Positions 30,151-39,781 of a DNA stretch of 64,000 bases are shown here, in pieces. The notes below the pieces were generated by a model that worked only from the letters and a program-made list of their open reading frames with translations, was not told where the DNA came from and did no database searches. This DNA comes from Alkalicoccobacillus plakortidis (GTDB lineage Bacteria; Bacillota; Bacilli; Bacillales; Bacillaceae_D). A program made the position numbers and the translations under genes. The DNA lies in assembly GCF_023703085.1 (NCBI RefSeq), contig NZ_JAMQJY010000001.1:682001-746000 (forward strand). The letters are read 5' to 3'. How positions within the stretch are numbered: the stretch's first letter is position 1; each line of letters starts with the position of its first letter.

Positions 30151-30860
30151 GGCTTACGCTCCTTTAATACCTTTTCAAGCTCTTGTTGTGAATTTGACGC
30201 TTCTTTTAGCTTTTCTGAAAACAAGTCTTGAAAGGAGGTTTGTGTAGCCGAATGACCTTGAATAGATGATTGTTGATTATGAGAACGATTCAGCTTGGAT
30301 TTCATCCAGTCAAACGCTTTTTGTGCTGGTACCTGGAGCTGTTGATCCTGCTCATTTTGAAGTTTCACCAATTGCTCTAGCTCATCTTCTGAATCAATTT
30401 CTTTTAATAACTGAATCGATTCACCTACACCAACAACAAGTACACGATTTCCCACCTTAATAAGCTGAACGGATCGGTTAGGACCGAGTGGAACGCCTCC
30501 GATATTTTCGAGAAGCTGTGACTGTCGAAAGGTTTTTGTCCGTTTACTTAAGAAACGAAGTAAACCATAGATGAGAGCAATGATTAGAGCAAGCGAGCCA
30601 ATTAGCTTAAGAATCGTTAAAAAACCGCTATCTTGATTACCAAAAGGAACAGCCTCTCCCTCTGCATCATCACTAGAGTCAGCGTCTTCGCTAACCCTCC
30701 ATCCGCCTTCATTGCTGTTTTGATCCTTACACTCATCCGATCTATTTTGATCTACGTACTGACAGTCAGCTGCCTCAACTGTTGAAACAGGAGACAAGCT
30801 GATACTGCCAAAAGCAATCAACACCAAAAGCAATTTAACCGAGTGTTTTGTTAATCGCAT
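30147..30860 (-). CDS. fliO: Flagellar biosynthetic protein FliO (FliZ-like)
   Basis: Bitopic membrane protein (237 aa) that supports FliP assembly. It has a signal-like N-terminal segment (LLLVLIAFGSISLSP), an acidic extracytoplasmic stretch with two Cys, one transmembrane helix (about residues 82-105) and a cytoplasmic domain with LENIGGVPLGPNRSVQLIKV and VLVVGVGESIQLLKEI. The Gln-rich C-terminus is variable. It overlaps the end of cheY by 26 nt and precedes fliP in the usual order. Confidence 0.9.
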   Translation of the reverse strand: MRLTKHSVKLLLVLIAFGSISLSPVSTVEAADCQYVDQNRSDECKDQNSNEGGWRVSEDADSSDDAEGEAVPFGNQDSGFLTILKLIGSLALIIALIYGLLRFLSKRTKTFRQSQLLENIGGVPLGPNRSVQLIKVGNRVLVVGVGESIQLLKEIDSEDELEQLVKLQNEQDQQLQVPAQKAFDWMKSKLNRSHNQQSSIQGHSATQTSFQDLFSEKLKEASNSQQELEKVLKERKP

Positions 30861-31197
30861 CTATCACTCGCTCCGCTTGGAAAGGCTTCACAATAAAGTC
30901 TTTAGCACCAGCTTGAATGGCATCAATAACCATTGCCTGTTGCCCCATTGCAGAACACATAATAATTTTTGCATTAGGATCAAATAATTTGATTTCTTTT
31001 AACGCGCTAATTCCGTCTTTTTCAGGCATCGTGATATCCATTGTGACAAGATCAGGAGATAGATCCTTGTACTGAGTGACAGCTTCATTTCCATCCGCTG
31101 CCTCTCCCACTACGTCAAATCCGTTTTTTGTTAAAATATCTTTAATCATCATTCGCATAAATGCTGCATCGTCAACTACTAGTACTTTTTGTCCCAT
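30835..31197 (-). CDS. cheY: Chemotaxis response regulator CheY
   Basis: Single receiver domain (120 aa) that on phosphorylation binds the FliM/FliY switch and changes motor bias. Asp phospho-acceptor in LVTMDITMPEKDG; the acidic pair is in VVDDAAFMR, Thr/Ser in IMCSAMGQQ and Lys in IVKPFQ. ATG at 31197 (MGQKVLVVDD) with AAGGGATG upstream is preferred over an ATG three codons earlier. It sits between fliY and fliO, as in B. subtilis. Its kinase CheA is not in this operon. Confidence 0.95.
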   Translation of the reverse strand: MGQKVLVVDDAAFMRMMIKDILTKNGFDVVGEAADGNEAVTQYKDLSPDLVTMDITMPEKDGISALKEIKLFDPNAKIIMCSAMGQQAMVIDAIQAGAKDFIVKPFQAERVIDAINKTLG

Positions 31198-31216
31198 ATT
31201 AATCATCCCTTCAAGG

Positions 31217-32371
31217 CTAATTTAAATTACGAATTCGTTCTGCTTGGCTTACAATATCCGTTACTCGCACACCAAAGTTTTCATCTATTACCACAACTTC
31301 ACCTTTTGCAATTAGTTTTTCATTAACTAAAATATCAACAGGCTCACCCGCTAGCTTATCTAGCTCAATAATAGAACCTTGTGTGAATTCAAGGATATCT
31401 CGTATGGATTTAGTTGTACGACCTAATTCCACTTTTACGTTTAATGGAATATCGAGCAACATATCCAGATTGCCAGATTGTGAACTTGATAGTTGCGGCT
31501 GATCAAAGCTCGCAAACGCAGCAGGTTGAATATCACTTGACCCTCTACCTGACATGCCTCCAACGTGCTGATTTGTTTCTCTTGGTGCAGTATAAGTAGG
31601 CTGAACCGGATTAGCTTGTACCACTTTTTCCGGTTCCGGATTAGTGACCTCAGGAGAGGAGACTTCAGCTTGTGGTGTCTCATCAGTTGGACTCGTTAGA
31701 TTTTTAATAAATTCCTTTGCAAATGGTAATGTAACAATTTGCATGATTTTTGAATCAATTAAATCCCCAACCTGTAATTGAAACGAGATTTTGACTAGAA
31801 CCTCCTCTGAAGGTACATAATCCGTGTTCTCTCCATTTTTAATATCCATTACATCAACAGAAGGAGGAGAGATATCAATCTTCATGTTAAACAAAGTAGA
31901 CATCGATGTAGAAGCTGAACCCATCATTTGATTCATTGCTTCTTGCACTGCGCTGATATGCATATCCGTCAACTCTTCTAAAGGATTCGTTCCATCTCCA
32001 CCTAACATGAGATCAGCAATAATCGCTGCATCTGTGGTCTTGATCATTAATAGATTTGTTCCTTCAAAGCCTTCTGTATACTCAACTTGCACAGCAACAT
32101 GAGGACGCGGAAACTCTTGTTCTAGGTTTTTCTTCTCAACAACGGTTACCTGAGGTGTAGTGATATCTACTTTTTGATTTAACAAAGAAGATAAGGCCGT
32201 CGCTGAACTTCCAAAGGAAATATTACCAATCTCCCCTAATGTGTCTTTTTCCATATCTGTTAAATACTCAGTTACATCTAACTCAGTTATTGGATCATCT
32301 TTTTGATCATCTGGATCCATCCCATTAAGCAATGCATTTATTTCTTCTTGAGAGAGCATGCCGTCACTCAT
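31217..32371 (-). CDS. fliY: Flagellar switch/CheY-P phosphatase FliY
   Basis: A 384-aa C-ring protein of Gram-positives. It has an N-terminal CheY-P binding peptide (MLSQEEINALLNGM), a CheC-like phosphatase core with the motifs EIGNISFGSSATALS and AVQEAMNQMMGSAST, a Pro/Glu-rich linker (about residues 225-290) and a C-terminal SpoA/FliN domain (LDIPLNVKVELGRTTKSIRD). It hydrolyses CheY-P at the motor. Its ATG overlaps the fliM stop (ATGA). Confidence 0.96.
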   Translation of the reverse strand: MSDGMLSQEEINALLNGMDPDDQKDDPITELDVTEYLTDMEKDTLGEIGNISFGSSATALSSLLNQKVDITTPQVTVVEKKNLEQEFPRPHVAVQVEYTEGFEGTNLLMIKTTDAAIIADLMLGGDGTNPLEELTDMHISAVQEAMNQMMGSASTSMSTLFNMKIDISPPSVDVMDIKNGENTDYVPSEEVLVKISFQLQVGDLIDSKIMQIVTLPFAKEFIKNLTSPTDETPQAEVSSPEVTNPEPEKVVQANPVQPTYTAPRETNQHVGGMSGRGSSDIQPAAFASFDQPQLSSSQSGNLDMLLDIPLNVKVELGRTTKSIRDILEFTQGSIIELDKLAGEPVDILVNEKLIAKGEVVVIDENFGVRVTDIVSQAERIRNLN

Positions 32372-33354
32372 TCTTCTGCCTCCTCTAATACGTCCGTCAC
32401 TTGAACAGCTATTCTATTTTTTTGTTTTCCAGGCTGAGCCAAATACTTGGTTTCTCCACCAACACTTAACATTAACGGATTGTGTATTGACTGGTTTAGT
32501 TCAATGACATCTCCAGAACCCAAGTTTAGAAATTCCTCAATTGTCATCTCAGACCTGCCGAGCTCTGCCTGGACAAGCAATGGTGTATCTCGCACCTGTT
32601 TCTCAAGCTGTTTCTGTTCATTCGGACTGCGTAGCTTTTTGTTCTCCTGTAACCAATAATGATTTGATAGCTTTGGTAAAATCTCTTCAAGCACCATATG
32701 TGGTAAACAAATCGTGATCATACCAGTTGTCTCCGCAATGTTCGTTGCCAGTGAAATAACTACAACCGTTTCATTTGGAGGAACCATTTGCAAAAACTGC
32801 GGATTCACTTCAATCTCATCTAAAATTGGATCCATCTCCACAACAGAACTCCACGCTTCTGTAAAACTATCCAATGTTCGCTGGAACAATGCCGACATGA
32901 TTTTTGTTTCAATTTCTGTTAAGTTATCAATTTTATTGACACTGATTCCTTTTCCACCCATTAAGCGATCAAGCATGGCATACGCAATATTCGGATTCAC
33001 TTCCATCAAAATCCGACCATTTAACGGAACGGGTTCAAAGACATTCAAAATGGTCATCTTAGGAATTGAACTGATAAACTCTTCATATGGCAGCTGATCA
33101 ACAGAGGCTACATGAATCTGAACAAAGGTACGAAGCTGAGCTGAGAAAAAGGTCGTTAACAATCTTGAGAAGTTTTCATGAATTCTTGTCAGGCTACGGA
33201 TTTGTTCTTTTGAGAACCTGAGCGCCCTCTTGAAGTCATATACTCTCACCTTTTTCTGTGTTTCTTCTTTTTTTAGCTCCTCCGCATTCATTTCACCAGT
33301 CGATAAAGCGGATAAGAGTGCATCAATTTCTCCTTGCGATAATACATCTGCCAA
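32368..33354 (-). CDS. fliM: Flagellar motor switch protein FliM
   Basis: C-ring switch protein (328 aa). CheY-P binding N-terminal motif VLSQGEIDALLSAL, middle domain (RIHENFSRLLTTFFSAQLRT) and C-terminal SpoA domain. Start: TTG at 33354 (MADVLSQGEID), since GAGGTG lies 6 nt upstream; a GTG three codons earlier is the alternative and overlaps that site. It precedes fliY with a 4-nt overlap. Confidence 0.95.
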   Translation of the reverse strand: MADVLSQGEIDALLSALSTGEMNAEELKKEETQKKVRVYDFKRALRFSKEQIRSLTRIHENFSRLLTTFFSAQLRTFVQIHVASVDQLPYEEFISSIPKMTILNVFEPVPLNGRILMEVNPNIAYAMLDRLMGGKGISVNKIDNLTEIETKIMSALFQRTLDSFTEAWSSVVEMDPILDEIEVNPQFLQMVPPNETVVVISLATNIAETTGMITICLPHMVLEEILPKLSNHYWLQENKKLRSPNEQKQLEKQVRDTPLLVQAELGRSEMTIEEFLNLGSGDVIELNQSIHNPLMLSVGGETKYLAQPGKQKNRIAVQVTDVLEEAEE

Positions 33355-33383
33355 TGGCCTCACCTCTTAATTCTTAGCCTTAC

Positions 33384-33815
33384 TTATTGTAGAACCCACT
33401 CAGTCATATACACCTTTTGAACAGAACCTTCTTGCATCAATTCATTAATTTGTTCTTTTAACTCTTCCTCAAGCTTTGTTTTCCCATCAGGTCCACTAAG
33501 CTCGGTAGCTTCTTTTCCTGACAGGGTTGTGATAATAATATTAGTCACTTGAAAATCTCGTTTTTCAAGTTCATGTAACGCATCTTTACTATCTAATTGA
33601 ATTTTATATTTTGAACGAACAAAACCATTGTTCAACAAATTTGTCGTTAGTTCTTCCGTATCATACGAACGTTCTATGATTTCATCGATTGTAGGCTCTG
33701 CATTTTCCTCTGCTTCTGCTGTGATATAATCCCAGGATAAAAAGACAGCTCCTCCAGCTACAGCAAGAGTTAAAAACATAACAAGCAGTACAACGGATAT
33801 CTTACTTTTAAACAC
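33384..33815 (-). CDS. fliL: Flagellar basal-body-associated protein FliL
   Basis: Bitopic stator-associated protein (143 aa). Residues 5-27 form the membrane anchor (VVLLVMFLTLAVAGGAVFL); the periplasmic-side domain is a stomatin-like fold. GTG start with AAGGAGG at good spacing. Its start directly follows the swrD stop, so the pair is translationally coupled. Confidence 0.93.
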   Translation of the reverse strand: MFKSKISVVLLVMFLTLAVAGGAVFLSWDYITAEAEENAEPTIDEIIERSYDTEELTTNLLNNGFVRSKYKIQLDSKDALHELEKRDFQVTNIIITTLSGKEATELSGPDGKTKLEEELKEQINELMQEGSVQKVYMTEWVLQ

Positions 33816-34028
33816 TTATTTCCCTCCTTTTTTAAAGACCGATCCTAAAACCCCCACTTTTCCGAAGCGATCATTAATTAGGTCATAGACTTCTTCAAGT
33901 TCATTACGTACAATGATTTTCTTTCCACCAATTAAAGTGATACTTGTCTCAGGAATTGCTTCAACTTGCTCAATAAGTAATGCATTTAACAAGAAAAATT
34001 GTCCATTTAGTCGTTGTAATCGTATCAT
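33816..34028 (-). CDS. swrD: Flagellar protein SwrD (FlbD family)
   Basis: A 70-aa FlbD-family protein (MIRLQRLNGQFFLLNALLIE, then IPETSITLIGGKKIIV). In B. subtilis SwrD raises flagellar motor power by supporting the stators. ATG at 34028 is chosen from family N-termini; a GTG at 34046 would add six residues. The only good Shine-Dalgarno sequence (AGGAGG, 34063-34068) is separated from either start by a hairpin, which is unusual. It lies between flgE and fliL. Confidence 0.88.
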   Translation of the reverse strand: MIRLQRLNGQFFLLNALLIEQVEAIPETSITLIGGKKIIVRNELEEVYDLINDRFGKVGVLGSVFKKGGK

Positions 34029-34038
34029 TTTATATGTA

Positions 34039-34068
34039 GCAGGCACTTAGTGTGCCTGCATGCCTCCT
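34039..34068 (-). promoter_or_regulatory. Hairpin between the swrD Shine-Dalgarno sequence and start
   Basis: GCAGGCAC and GTGCCTGC form a perfect 8-bp stem with a 5-nt loop immediately downstream of AGGAGG and upstream of the ATG at 34028. The GTG alternative start lies inside the stem. Folding would bring AGGAGG closer to the ATG or restrict ribosome access; either effect is inferred. Confidence 0.5.
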
Positions 34069-34085
34069 ATAAGCGAATCTCTTAG

Positions 34086-34907
34086 TTATCGTTTAAGATT
34101 AAGAAGCTCTTGTAAAATCTCATCTGAGGTTGTAATAATTTTTGAATTAGATTGGAATCCACGCTGCGCAACAATCATTTCTGTAAACTCTTCAGAAAGG
34201 TCAACGTTAGACATTTCAAGAGAAGATGCATTAATTGCACCAGTGCCGTTAGCACCTGGAGCACCGATTGCAGAAGGTTGACCAGAGTTAGCTGTTGGAA
34301 CAAACAGGTTTCCACCGCTTTTAGATAGCCCGCTTGTATTCGCAAATTTCACTAATCCGATTTGTCGTTCATCGACCACAACATCCTCATTTGAACCTAC
34401 AATGTTTATCGAACCGTCCTTACCAATTGAAAAACTTGAGATATCATTTAAATCTCCGCCTACCATATCAATCACACTGATTGTTTGATCATCACTGCCT
34501 AAAACACGATAGCCTTCTGCCGTAACTAAATAGCCACCCTCATCTAAATAGAAATTTCCTGAACGAGTGTAAAAAGTCTGATCACCGTCTGTTACTGCAA
34601 AATATCCTTCTCCTTCAATAGATAAATCAAGAGAACGTCCTGTAAATTGACTAGTAGAACCCTCATGAATTGTATCAATTGAACCAAGAGATGAACCTGC
34701 CCCAACTTGCTTGGAGTTAATCCCACCACGACCATCTGCTTGAGCTGCTGTTGCTCCTGCTAGCTGTTGACTGACTAAGTCTTGGAAGGTTACGCGGCTT
34801 TTCTTAAAGCCGTATGTGTTTACGTTTGCGATGTTATTCCCAATGACGTCTAGTTTTGTTTGAAAGTTTTTCATACCAGAAATGCCTGAATACATTGATT
34901 TAATCAT
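34086..34907 (-). CDS. flgE: Flagellar hook protein FlgE
   Basis: Short Bacillus-type hook protein (273 aa). The rod/hook N-terminal signature is MIKSMYSGISGMKNFQTKLD with NNIANVNTYGFKKSRV, and the C-terminal heptad region is NVDLSEEFTEMIVAQRGFQS. Sequence databases often label this form FlgG, but its position after flgD and fliK supports hook. ATG at 34907 has GGAG 9 nt upstream; an upstream in-frame start is unlikely. Confidence 0.92.
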   Translation of the reverse strand: MIKSMYSGISGMKNFQTKLDVIGNNIANVNTYGFKKSRVTFQDLVSQQLAGATAAQADGRGGINSKQVGAGSSLGSIDTIHEGSTSQFTGRSLDLSIEGEGYFAVTDGDQTFYTRSGNFYLDEGGYLVTAEGYRVLGSDDQTISVIDMVGGDLNDISSFSIGKDGSINIVGSNEDVVVDERQIGLVKFANTSGLSKSGGNLFVPTANSGQPSAIGAPGANGTGAINASSLEMSNVDLSEEFTEMIVAQRGFQSNSKIITTSDEILQELLNLKR

Positions 34908-34983
34908 TCTAATACGCTCCTTTTTTGAAACTGCTTCTATCATTCCACAGTTTGTGGCATCCCTTATTGGGTCCTGCCTAATT

Positions 34984-35358
34984 TTATGAGTCTAAAAGAA
35001 TTGTTCCGTTAATATTTGTGAAAATATGACTGGATGCTTCCTGCCGATTTAACGCTGTAATGATCGTCTGATTTTTTGTGTTTGCTACTAAGGCCGCACT
35101 CTTTGTTACAACCAACGCATCGGTGATTCCCTTTTTGCCTGCTTCCTTAAGCTTCTCATGAATCGTATTCCACTCGGCTTGATTCATTTGAATACCTCTT
35201 TGAGTCAGCCGTTCATTAGCATGTTTGCTAATCGTTAATTGGTGACGCTCTGATTGGAGCAATTGACTAAATGTTTCACTTCGAGCAGGTTGTCTTACAT
35301 TTGGTTGAATCTGATGGTGTTGGAGCTTGCTTTGAATAGGTAGATTCGGGTCAATCAT
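34984..35358 (-). CDS. Flagellar operon protein, TIGR02530 family
   Basis: A 124-aa soluble protein lying between flgD and flgE. The conserved core ISKHANERLTQRGIQMNQ followed by ALVVTKSAALVANTKNQTII fits the TIGR02530 flagellar operon family, found in many Firmicutes but absent at this spot in B. subtilis. Function unknown; a role in hook assembly is inferred from context. Its ATG overlaps the flgD stop (ATGA). Confidence 0.85.
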   Translation of the reverse strand: MIDPNLPIQSKLQHHQIQPNVRQPARSETFSQLLQSERHQLTISKHANERLTQRGIQMNQAEWNTIHEKLKEAGKKGITDALVVTKSAALVANTKNQTIITALNRQEASSHIFTNINGTILLDS

Positions 35359-35825
35359 TCGCTTGGTTCCTTTTCGGGCGTTGCTTCTACTCCAGCTTTG
35401 GCAACACCTACTATTTGGGTATCAAAAATCCACGTACCGTCTTCAAGACCTATCTGAAGAAAACCTTCTTTATTGTATTTAACAGATGCAACTTTAGCTG
35501 TTTCCTGTTCACCCGTTAATTTATCTGAATCAGCGACTTCAAATGTAATTTCCTTACCAATCAACTCACTGTATTTTAATAACGTTTGATTCGCTTGTGA
35601 TTGGACAAAGCCTTCGAGCGTTTTATTCATATTGGTCATTTGTTCTAGGGAAGAGAATGTGGCCATTTGTGCGATGAATTCTCTGTCATCGACCGGATTA
35701 CTTGGATCTTGGTTTTGCAGCTGAATCAAAAGCAACTTTAGAAAATCGTCCTTGCCTAAACTATCACTTTTTTGAACTGCTTGTGTTTGTTTCGGTAGCA
35801 AATAGTCATTAGTTATCGACGTCAT
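35355..35825 (-). CDS. flgD: Flagellar hook-capping protein FlgD
   Basis: Hook scaffold that caps the growing hook (156 aa). LGKDDFLKLLLIQLQNQDPS and NPVDDREFIAQMATFSSLEQ are diagnostic. The protein is short, as in Bacillus. ATG at 35825 with AGGTGA upstream is preferred over a GTG three codons earlier. It lies between fliK and the TIGR02530 gene. Confidence 0.94.
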   Translation of the reverse strand: MTSITNDYLLPKQTQAVQKSDSLGKDDFLKLLLIQLQNQDPSNPVDDREFIAQMATFSSLEQMTNMNKTLEGFVQSQANQTLLKYSELIGKEITFEVADSDKLTGEQETAKVASVKYNKEGFLQIGLEDGTWIFDTQIVGVAKAGVEATPEKEPSE

Positions 35826-35843
35826 CGATTTCACCTACATTCC

Positions 35844-37407
35844 TTATGTTGAAAAAAGTCCTTCTAAAAGCGTCTTAAATGAAAAACTTACTGTGTTAGC
35901 AGTGTCTTCTTTTTCATCTTGTTTACTTTGGTGTTGGTCTGAGCCTTCATCGCCACGCTGCTGCTGATCCTGCAGCATAGATTCCTCAACATCAATGTGT
36001 TCTAAAGGTATGTTGTTAGTTGCCAAAGCTTGTCTTAATTGTGGCAGACTGCGTTCCACAAGATCTTTTGTAGCAGATGATTCAGCAACAATTTGAGCCG
36101 TTAGTTTCTGTCCTGTTTGAATCAATTGAATTTGCAGCTTTCCAAGATGTTCTGGAAAGAGCTTTAACGTAAATTGAACTTGACCATCCTTTAGTTGCGT
36201 CATCGTTCCTTGTTGAAAGATACGCTGCAACTGTTTAACAAAACGTTGCTCTTCAGATCGTTGCAGTGATTCAGACTCTACTGGCTGTTGACTTTCTTTT
36301 GTACTAGTCATTTGCATCGAAGGAACAGATCGCTCAACACTTATTAAAGGCTCTGTTTCATTCGCACTATTTGGTGTGATTACACCAGCTGTACTATTGT
36401 TCACTTCAGGTACCTTTGATTTTAATGAAGTTCTGGATGGTGCCACATCAATCTGACTATCTTTATGACTTGTAACTTCCTCACTTAACAGACTTGATTG
36501 TCTGGTCATCTGGGATTGTGGATCTTGATCCATTGACTTCAATTTTTGTTCTACTGGCTTAAACTGCTGCAATAACTTTTCAAGCTTATCACTTGTTTCT
36601 AGCTCAGCTGTTGGATTAGAAAAAACATTTTCCATTGCTTTGAATGTTTGTTTCAGATCTTTTAGCAATAAACCGAGTGTTGCTTTGCCTTCTCCGGTCA
36701 AAAACGATTCAACTTGTTTTGAAACAAACGTAAATTCTTCTGTTTCTAAAAATTGTGTGTTTTGACTCATTAAAACCTTGCTTAGCTGTTCAGCTTTTTT
36801 AAAGGATTCAATTCCTTCCAGGCTCTTTGTAGGGAGCGTCATTTCCAAATCTTCTTGTTCTTGATTTTGAGCGAGATTTGATTGTTGACTAGTAAATGTA
36901 GGCAACAGATGTAACGGAATGACTTGCTTTACCACTGACCGGATTTGATCTGGTGATGGTGTACGCCCTGTTTCCATTTCTGGACTTTGTCGTCCTTCAT
37001 CAAGCGTTTGTTGAGTTTGCTGTTCACTAATTGACGGTTGCGTGACCAATGGCAGTAGCAAGGTTGTTAATGCTTCTACATCTAAAAATTCTGCAATCGA
37101 ATCAGCATCATACATTAGCAGTGGTTTCATCACATCTTCAATATCTTGTAGCTCTAATTCCGGATTTTCATCAGCAACGGACTCAGATGTAGATGCTCTT
37201 CTTTGTAAAGTGACAGCAGCATTTGATTCTTGACGCTCTGGAGACTGCATTCGTTGAAGAAACTCTGCAAAAGCTGGCACTCTTTCCATTGAATCTGATT
37301 CTCTAGAAACATCTGTTTGTAAGCCTTCTAAGAATTTTCGTTCTAAGCCCACAGAACGATCACTTAATGCTTGGTGCTATCCCAAAGGATTGTACAAAAT
37401 GATTCAC
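35844..37407 (-). CDS. fliK: Flagellar hook-length control protein FliK (one frameshift in assembly)
   Basis: Molecular ruler, about 520 aa after correction. A long, poorly conserved Gln/Ser/Glu-rich N-terminal region is followed by the conserved C-terminal domain (about residues 375-490; LKDGQVQFTLKLFPEHLGKL). The true start is GTG at 37407 with AGGAGGTG seven bases upstream. The frame breaks at 37369-37374 (GCTTGG for GCTGG); correction gives MNHFVQSFGIAPALSDRSVG joined to the main frame. It follows motE and precedes flgD. Confidence 0.9.
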
Positions 37408-37421
37408 TAATTCACCTCCTT

Positions 37422-38012
37422 TCAACTTGTTTCTTCAGACCAAATCCTTACAACTGCTGCCGCTTTTTCCGTATCCATCTTTGCAAGTATCGCGGACTTG
37501 GTTTCAGCTTTAACATCAGCAAGTTGAATGATCACTTCATCCACGGTCAGTTCATTTAAAATCGCCGCTGCTGCTTTTGCAGACATTAGTTCATAGGTTT
37601 TTGCAAGCTCTTTACTCCGATCTACAGTGGTTTGAGATGCAACGTCTGTAGCCGCGGTCTGCTCTTGTTCTGCCACAGTTGACTTTATAGATTCAAGTTC
37701 ATCCTGGGTTTCTGTTAAGCTTAGTTGCGCTTGTTCAAGATCTGATTTTGTTTGTTCAAGTTCAACTAGTAGACTATTATTTTCGGCCTTCAGATCATTT
37801 GGCGTTTCCGTTTCAGCCACAACTAGTTCTTCACTAACTAATGAGGAAAGTACTGGTGTGTCAGCCGCCCACTTCTTGCCACTTGCAATAACATCAATGC
37901 CGATTAAAGGTCCAATAAAAAACAACGCAAGCATAAAAACAACGACTAATGGTAGTAAAACTGCTAACAAAAATGTTTTGAATCCATTGCCTTTCTTTTT
38001 TTCATTTGTCAT
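37422..38012 (-). CDS. MotE/YlxF family protein with MgtE N-terminal-like domain
   Basis: A 196-aa protein corresponding to ylxF of B. subtilis. One N-terminal membrane helix (about residues 12-33), a coiled coil (about 75-120, LEQTKSDLEQAQLSLTETQD) and a C-terminal MgtE-N-like helical domain (LMSAKAAAAILNELTVDEVI) that resembles a FliG-type fold. Related proteins in Proteobacteria (MotE) chaperone the stator protein MotC. It lies between fliJ and fliK. Confidence 0.85.
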   Translation of the reverse strand: MTNEKKKGNGFKTFLLAVLLPLVVVFMLALFFIGPLIGIDVIASGKKWAADTPVLSSLVSEELVVAETETPNDLKAENNSLLVELEQTKSDLEQAQLSLTETQDELESIKSTVAEQEQTAATDVASQTTVDRSKELAKTYELMSAKAAAAILNELTVDEVIIQLADVKAETKSAILAKMDTEKAAAVVRIWSEETS

Positions 38013-38024
38013 GACTTCACCCTT

Positions 38025-38462
38025 TTAGTGTCTAACAAATCGCTGAATGGAAATTTCGTCCATACTTAGTTGTTCCAGACGTTTTTCCTCCAACGTAAAC
38101 TGCATGTATTTTTTTTCGCGAATTTTTTCATGTTTTTTGTGTTCAAAGGACGCATCAATGAGTAGTTGCTGCTTCTCATCCATCTTTTTTCTAGCAAGTT
38201 GAGTCAGATGTTGTTGTTTCTGAATCGCTTCCTGAAGAAAGAGCATACTTGATTGCATTGATTGAATATCTTGAATCGAAACTTTTTTCGCTAGTTTTAA
38301 TCGAGCATCTGCCTCAAGCGATTCTTTTCGCTTTAATAAGTGATAAAGTGCCGTCGCTACCTCTTCAAACGTTTTGACAGCTTGCGAGTATATATTTTCT
38401 GCCTCTTCCTTTTCACGCTCTTTTATATCCATTAGCTTTTGTAAGGAATACTGAAAAATCAA
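38025..38462 (-). CDS. fliJ: Flagellar export chaperone FliJ
   Basis: Coiled-coil protein (145 aa) that links the FliI ATPase to the FlhA gate. Nearly the whole sequence is predicted helix with heptads (QYSLQKLMDIKEREKEEAEN onward), ending MDEISIQRFVRH. TTG at 38462 is chosen since AGGAGG lies 8 nt upstream and the protein then begins MIFQYSLQKL as in relatives; the longer in-frame start lies within fliI. Confidence 0.9.
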   Translation of the reverse strand: MIFQYSLQKLMDIKEREKEEAENIYSQAVKTFEEVATALYHLLKRKESLEADARLKLAKKVSIQDIQSMQSSMLFLQEAIQKQQHLTQLARKKMDEKQQLLIDASFEHKKHEKIREKKYMQFTLEEKRLEQLSMDEISIQRFVRH

Positions 38463-38475
38463 TACCTCTGCCTCC

Positions 38476-39781
38476 TTAGAATCGATCAACTAAACGTTGT
38501 TCAGTGTCTTCGAATGTGACTTGTTCTTTGGTCTCTTGTTTGATAAAAGCAAGAATATCTGGATGCGCTCCTACTGCCTCATCTAGCTTGTGATTGGATC
38601 CTCTTTTATAAGCTCCAATAGAAATTAGATCCTCTGCATCCGTGTATACAGACAACAATTCGCGTAAATGGGCTGCTGAAGCTAGGTGATTCTCAGACAC
38701 AATATCACTCATTACTCGAGATACACTTTTTAACACATGAACAGCTTGGAAACTGACCTTTGTTAGCTAGCTGTCGGTCCAACACTAAGTGACCATCAAG
38801 AATACCTCGTACTGCATCAGCAATTGGCTCATTCATATCATCACCATCAACTAAAACGGTGTAAAATGCCGTGATACTGCCATGAAGGTTGGTCCCTGAT
38901 CTCTCAAGAAGTCGTGGCAACATAGCAAAAACAGAAGGTGGATACCCTTTTGTTGTAGGAGGTTCTCCAATCGCTAGGCCAATCTCTCGTTGAGCCATGG
39001 CAAAGCGTGTGACCGAATCCATCATGAGGTTGACGCTTAATCCTTGATCACGAAAGTATTCAGCAACAGCTGTAGCCGTCAGTGCACCTTTTACACGCAT
39101 AAGCGCAGGTTGATCCGATGTTACAACTAATAGGACCGTTTTTTTCATACCTTCTTCTCCAAGGTCCCTCTCAACAAAATCCTTTACCTCGCGTCCACGC
39201 TCTCCAATGAGTGCAATAACATTTACATCAGCTGCGGAATATTTTGCAATCATCGCGAGTAATGTACTTTTACCGACACCACTACCGGCGAAGATTCCCA
39301 TACGTTGACCCTTACCAACACTAAACAGTCCATCGATGACCCTTACGCCTAAACCAAGTCGTTCTGTTATACGAGGCCTGGAGAGTGGGTTTGGTGGAGC
39401 TTGTTCGGCAGGAACCCAACTAAATGACTCATCCGGAACGAGCTCTGTCATTGGCCTACCAAGTCCATCGATGACCTGACCGATTAAACCGTGACCAACT
39501 GGGATGGTTAGAGGCTGTTCTGTACACTCAACCAGATTACCTGGTGCAATATCGATCGTATCTGAAAAGGGCATGAGCAACACGCTATTTTCTCGGAAGC
39601 CAACTACTTCTGCTTGTATTCGTCCATTCCCATCTCTACCTGAGTGAATGACACAAATATCTCCTACAGCAGCCGTTGGACCTGAGGATTCAATGGTTAA
39701 CCCAACAACTCTTGTAACCTTTCCATACCACTTATGAACAGACATCAAGGGCACTGACTCAAACAGAGCTTGATTAATCAT
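38476..39781 (-). CDS. fliI: Flagellum-specific ATPase FliI (one frameshift in assembly)
   Basis: Hexameric F1-like ATPase energising type III export; about 434 aa. Walker A in GIFAGSGVGKSTLLAMIAKY, IALIGERGREVKDFVERDLG, Walker B region LMMDSVTRFAMAQREIGLA, and DRQLANKGQFPA near the end. At 38744-38749 GCTTGG stands for GCTGG; removing one base gives GQFPAVHVLKSVSRVMSDIV and joins the C-terminal part. ATG at 39781 has AAGGAG upstream and overlaps the fliH stop by 8 nt. Confidence 0.95.

Noticed and set aside
32714..33097. 127-aa plus-strand ORF opposite fliM
   Set aside because: Antisense to a conserved gene; no Shine-Dalgarno sequence.
34984..37407. Second hook-protein gene or gene fusion around fliK
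   Set aside because: The apparent short fliK start and the separate upstream 15-codon ORF are explained by one base error at 37369-37374.
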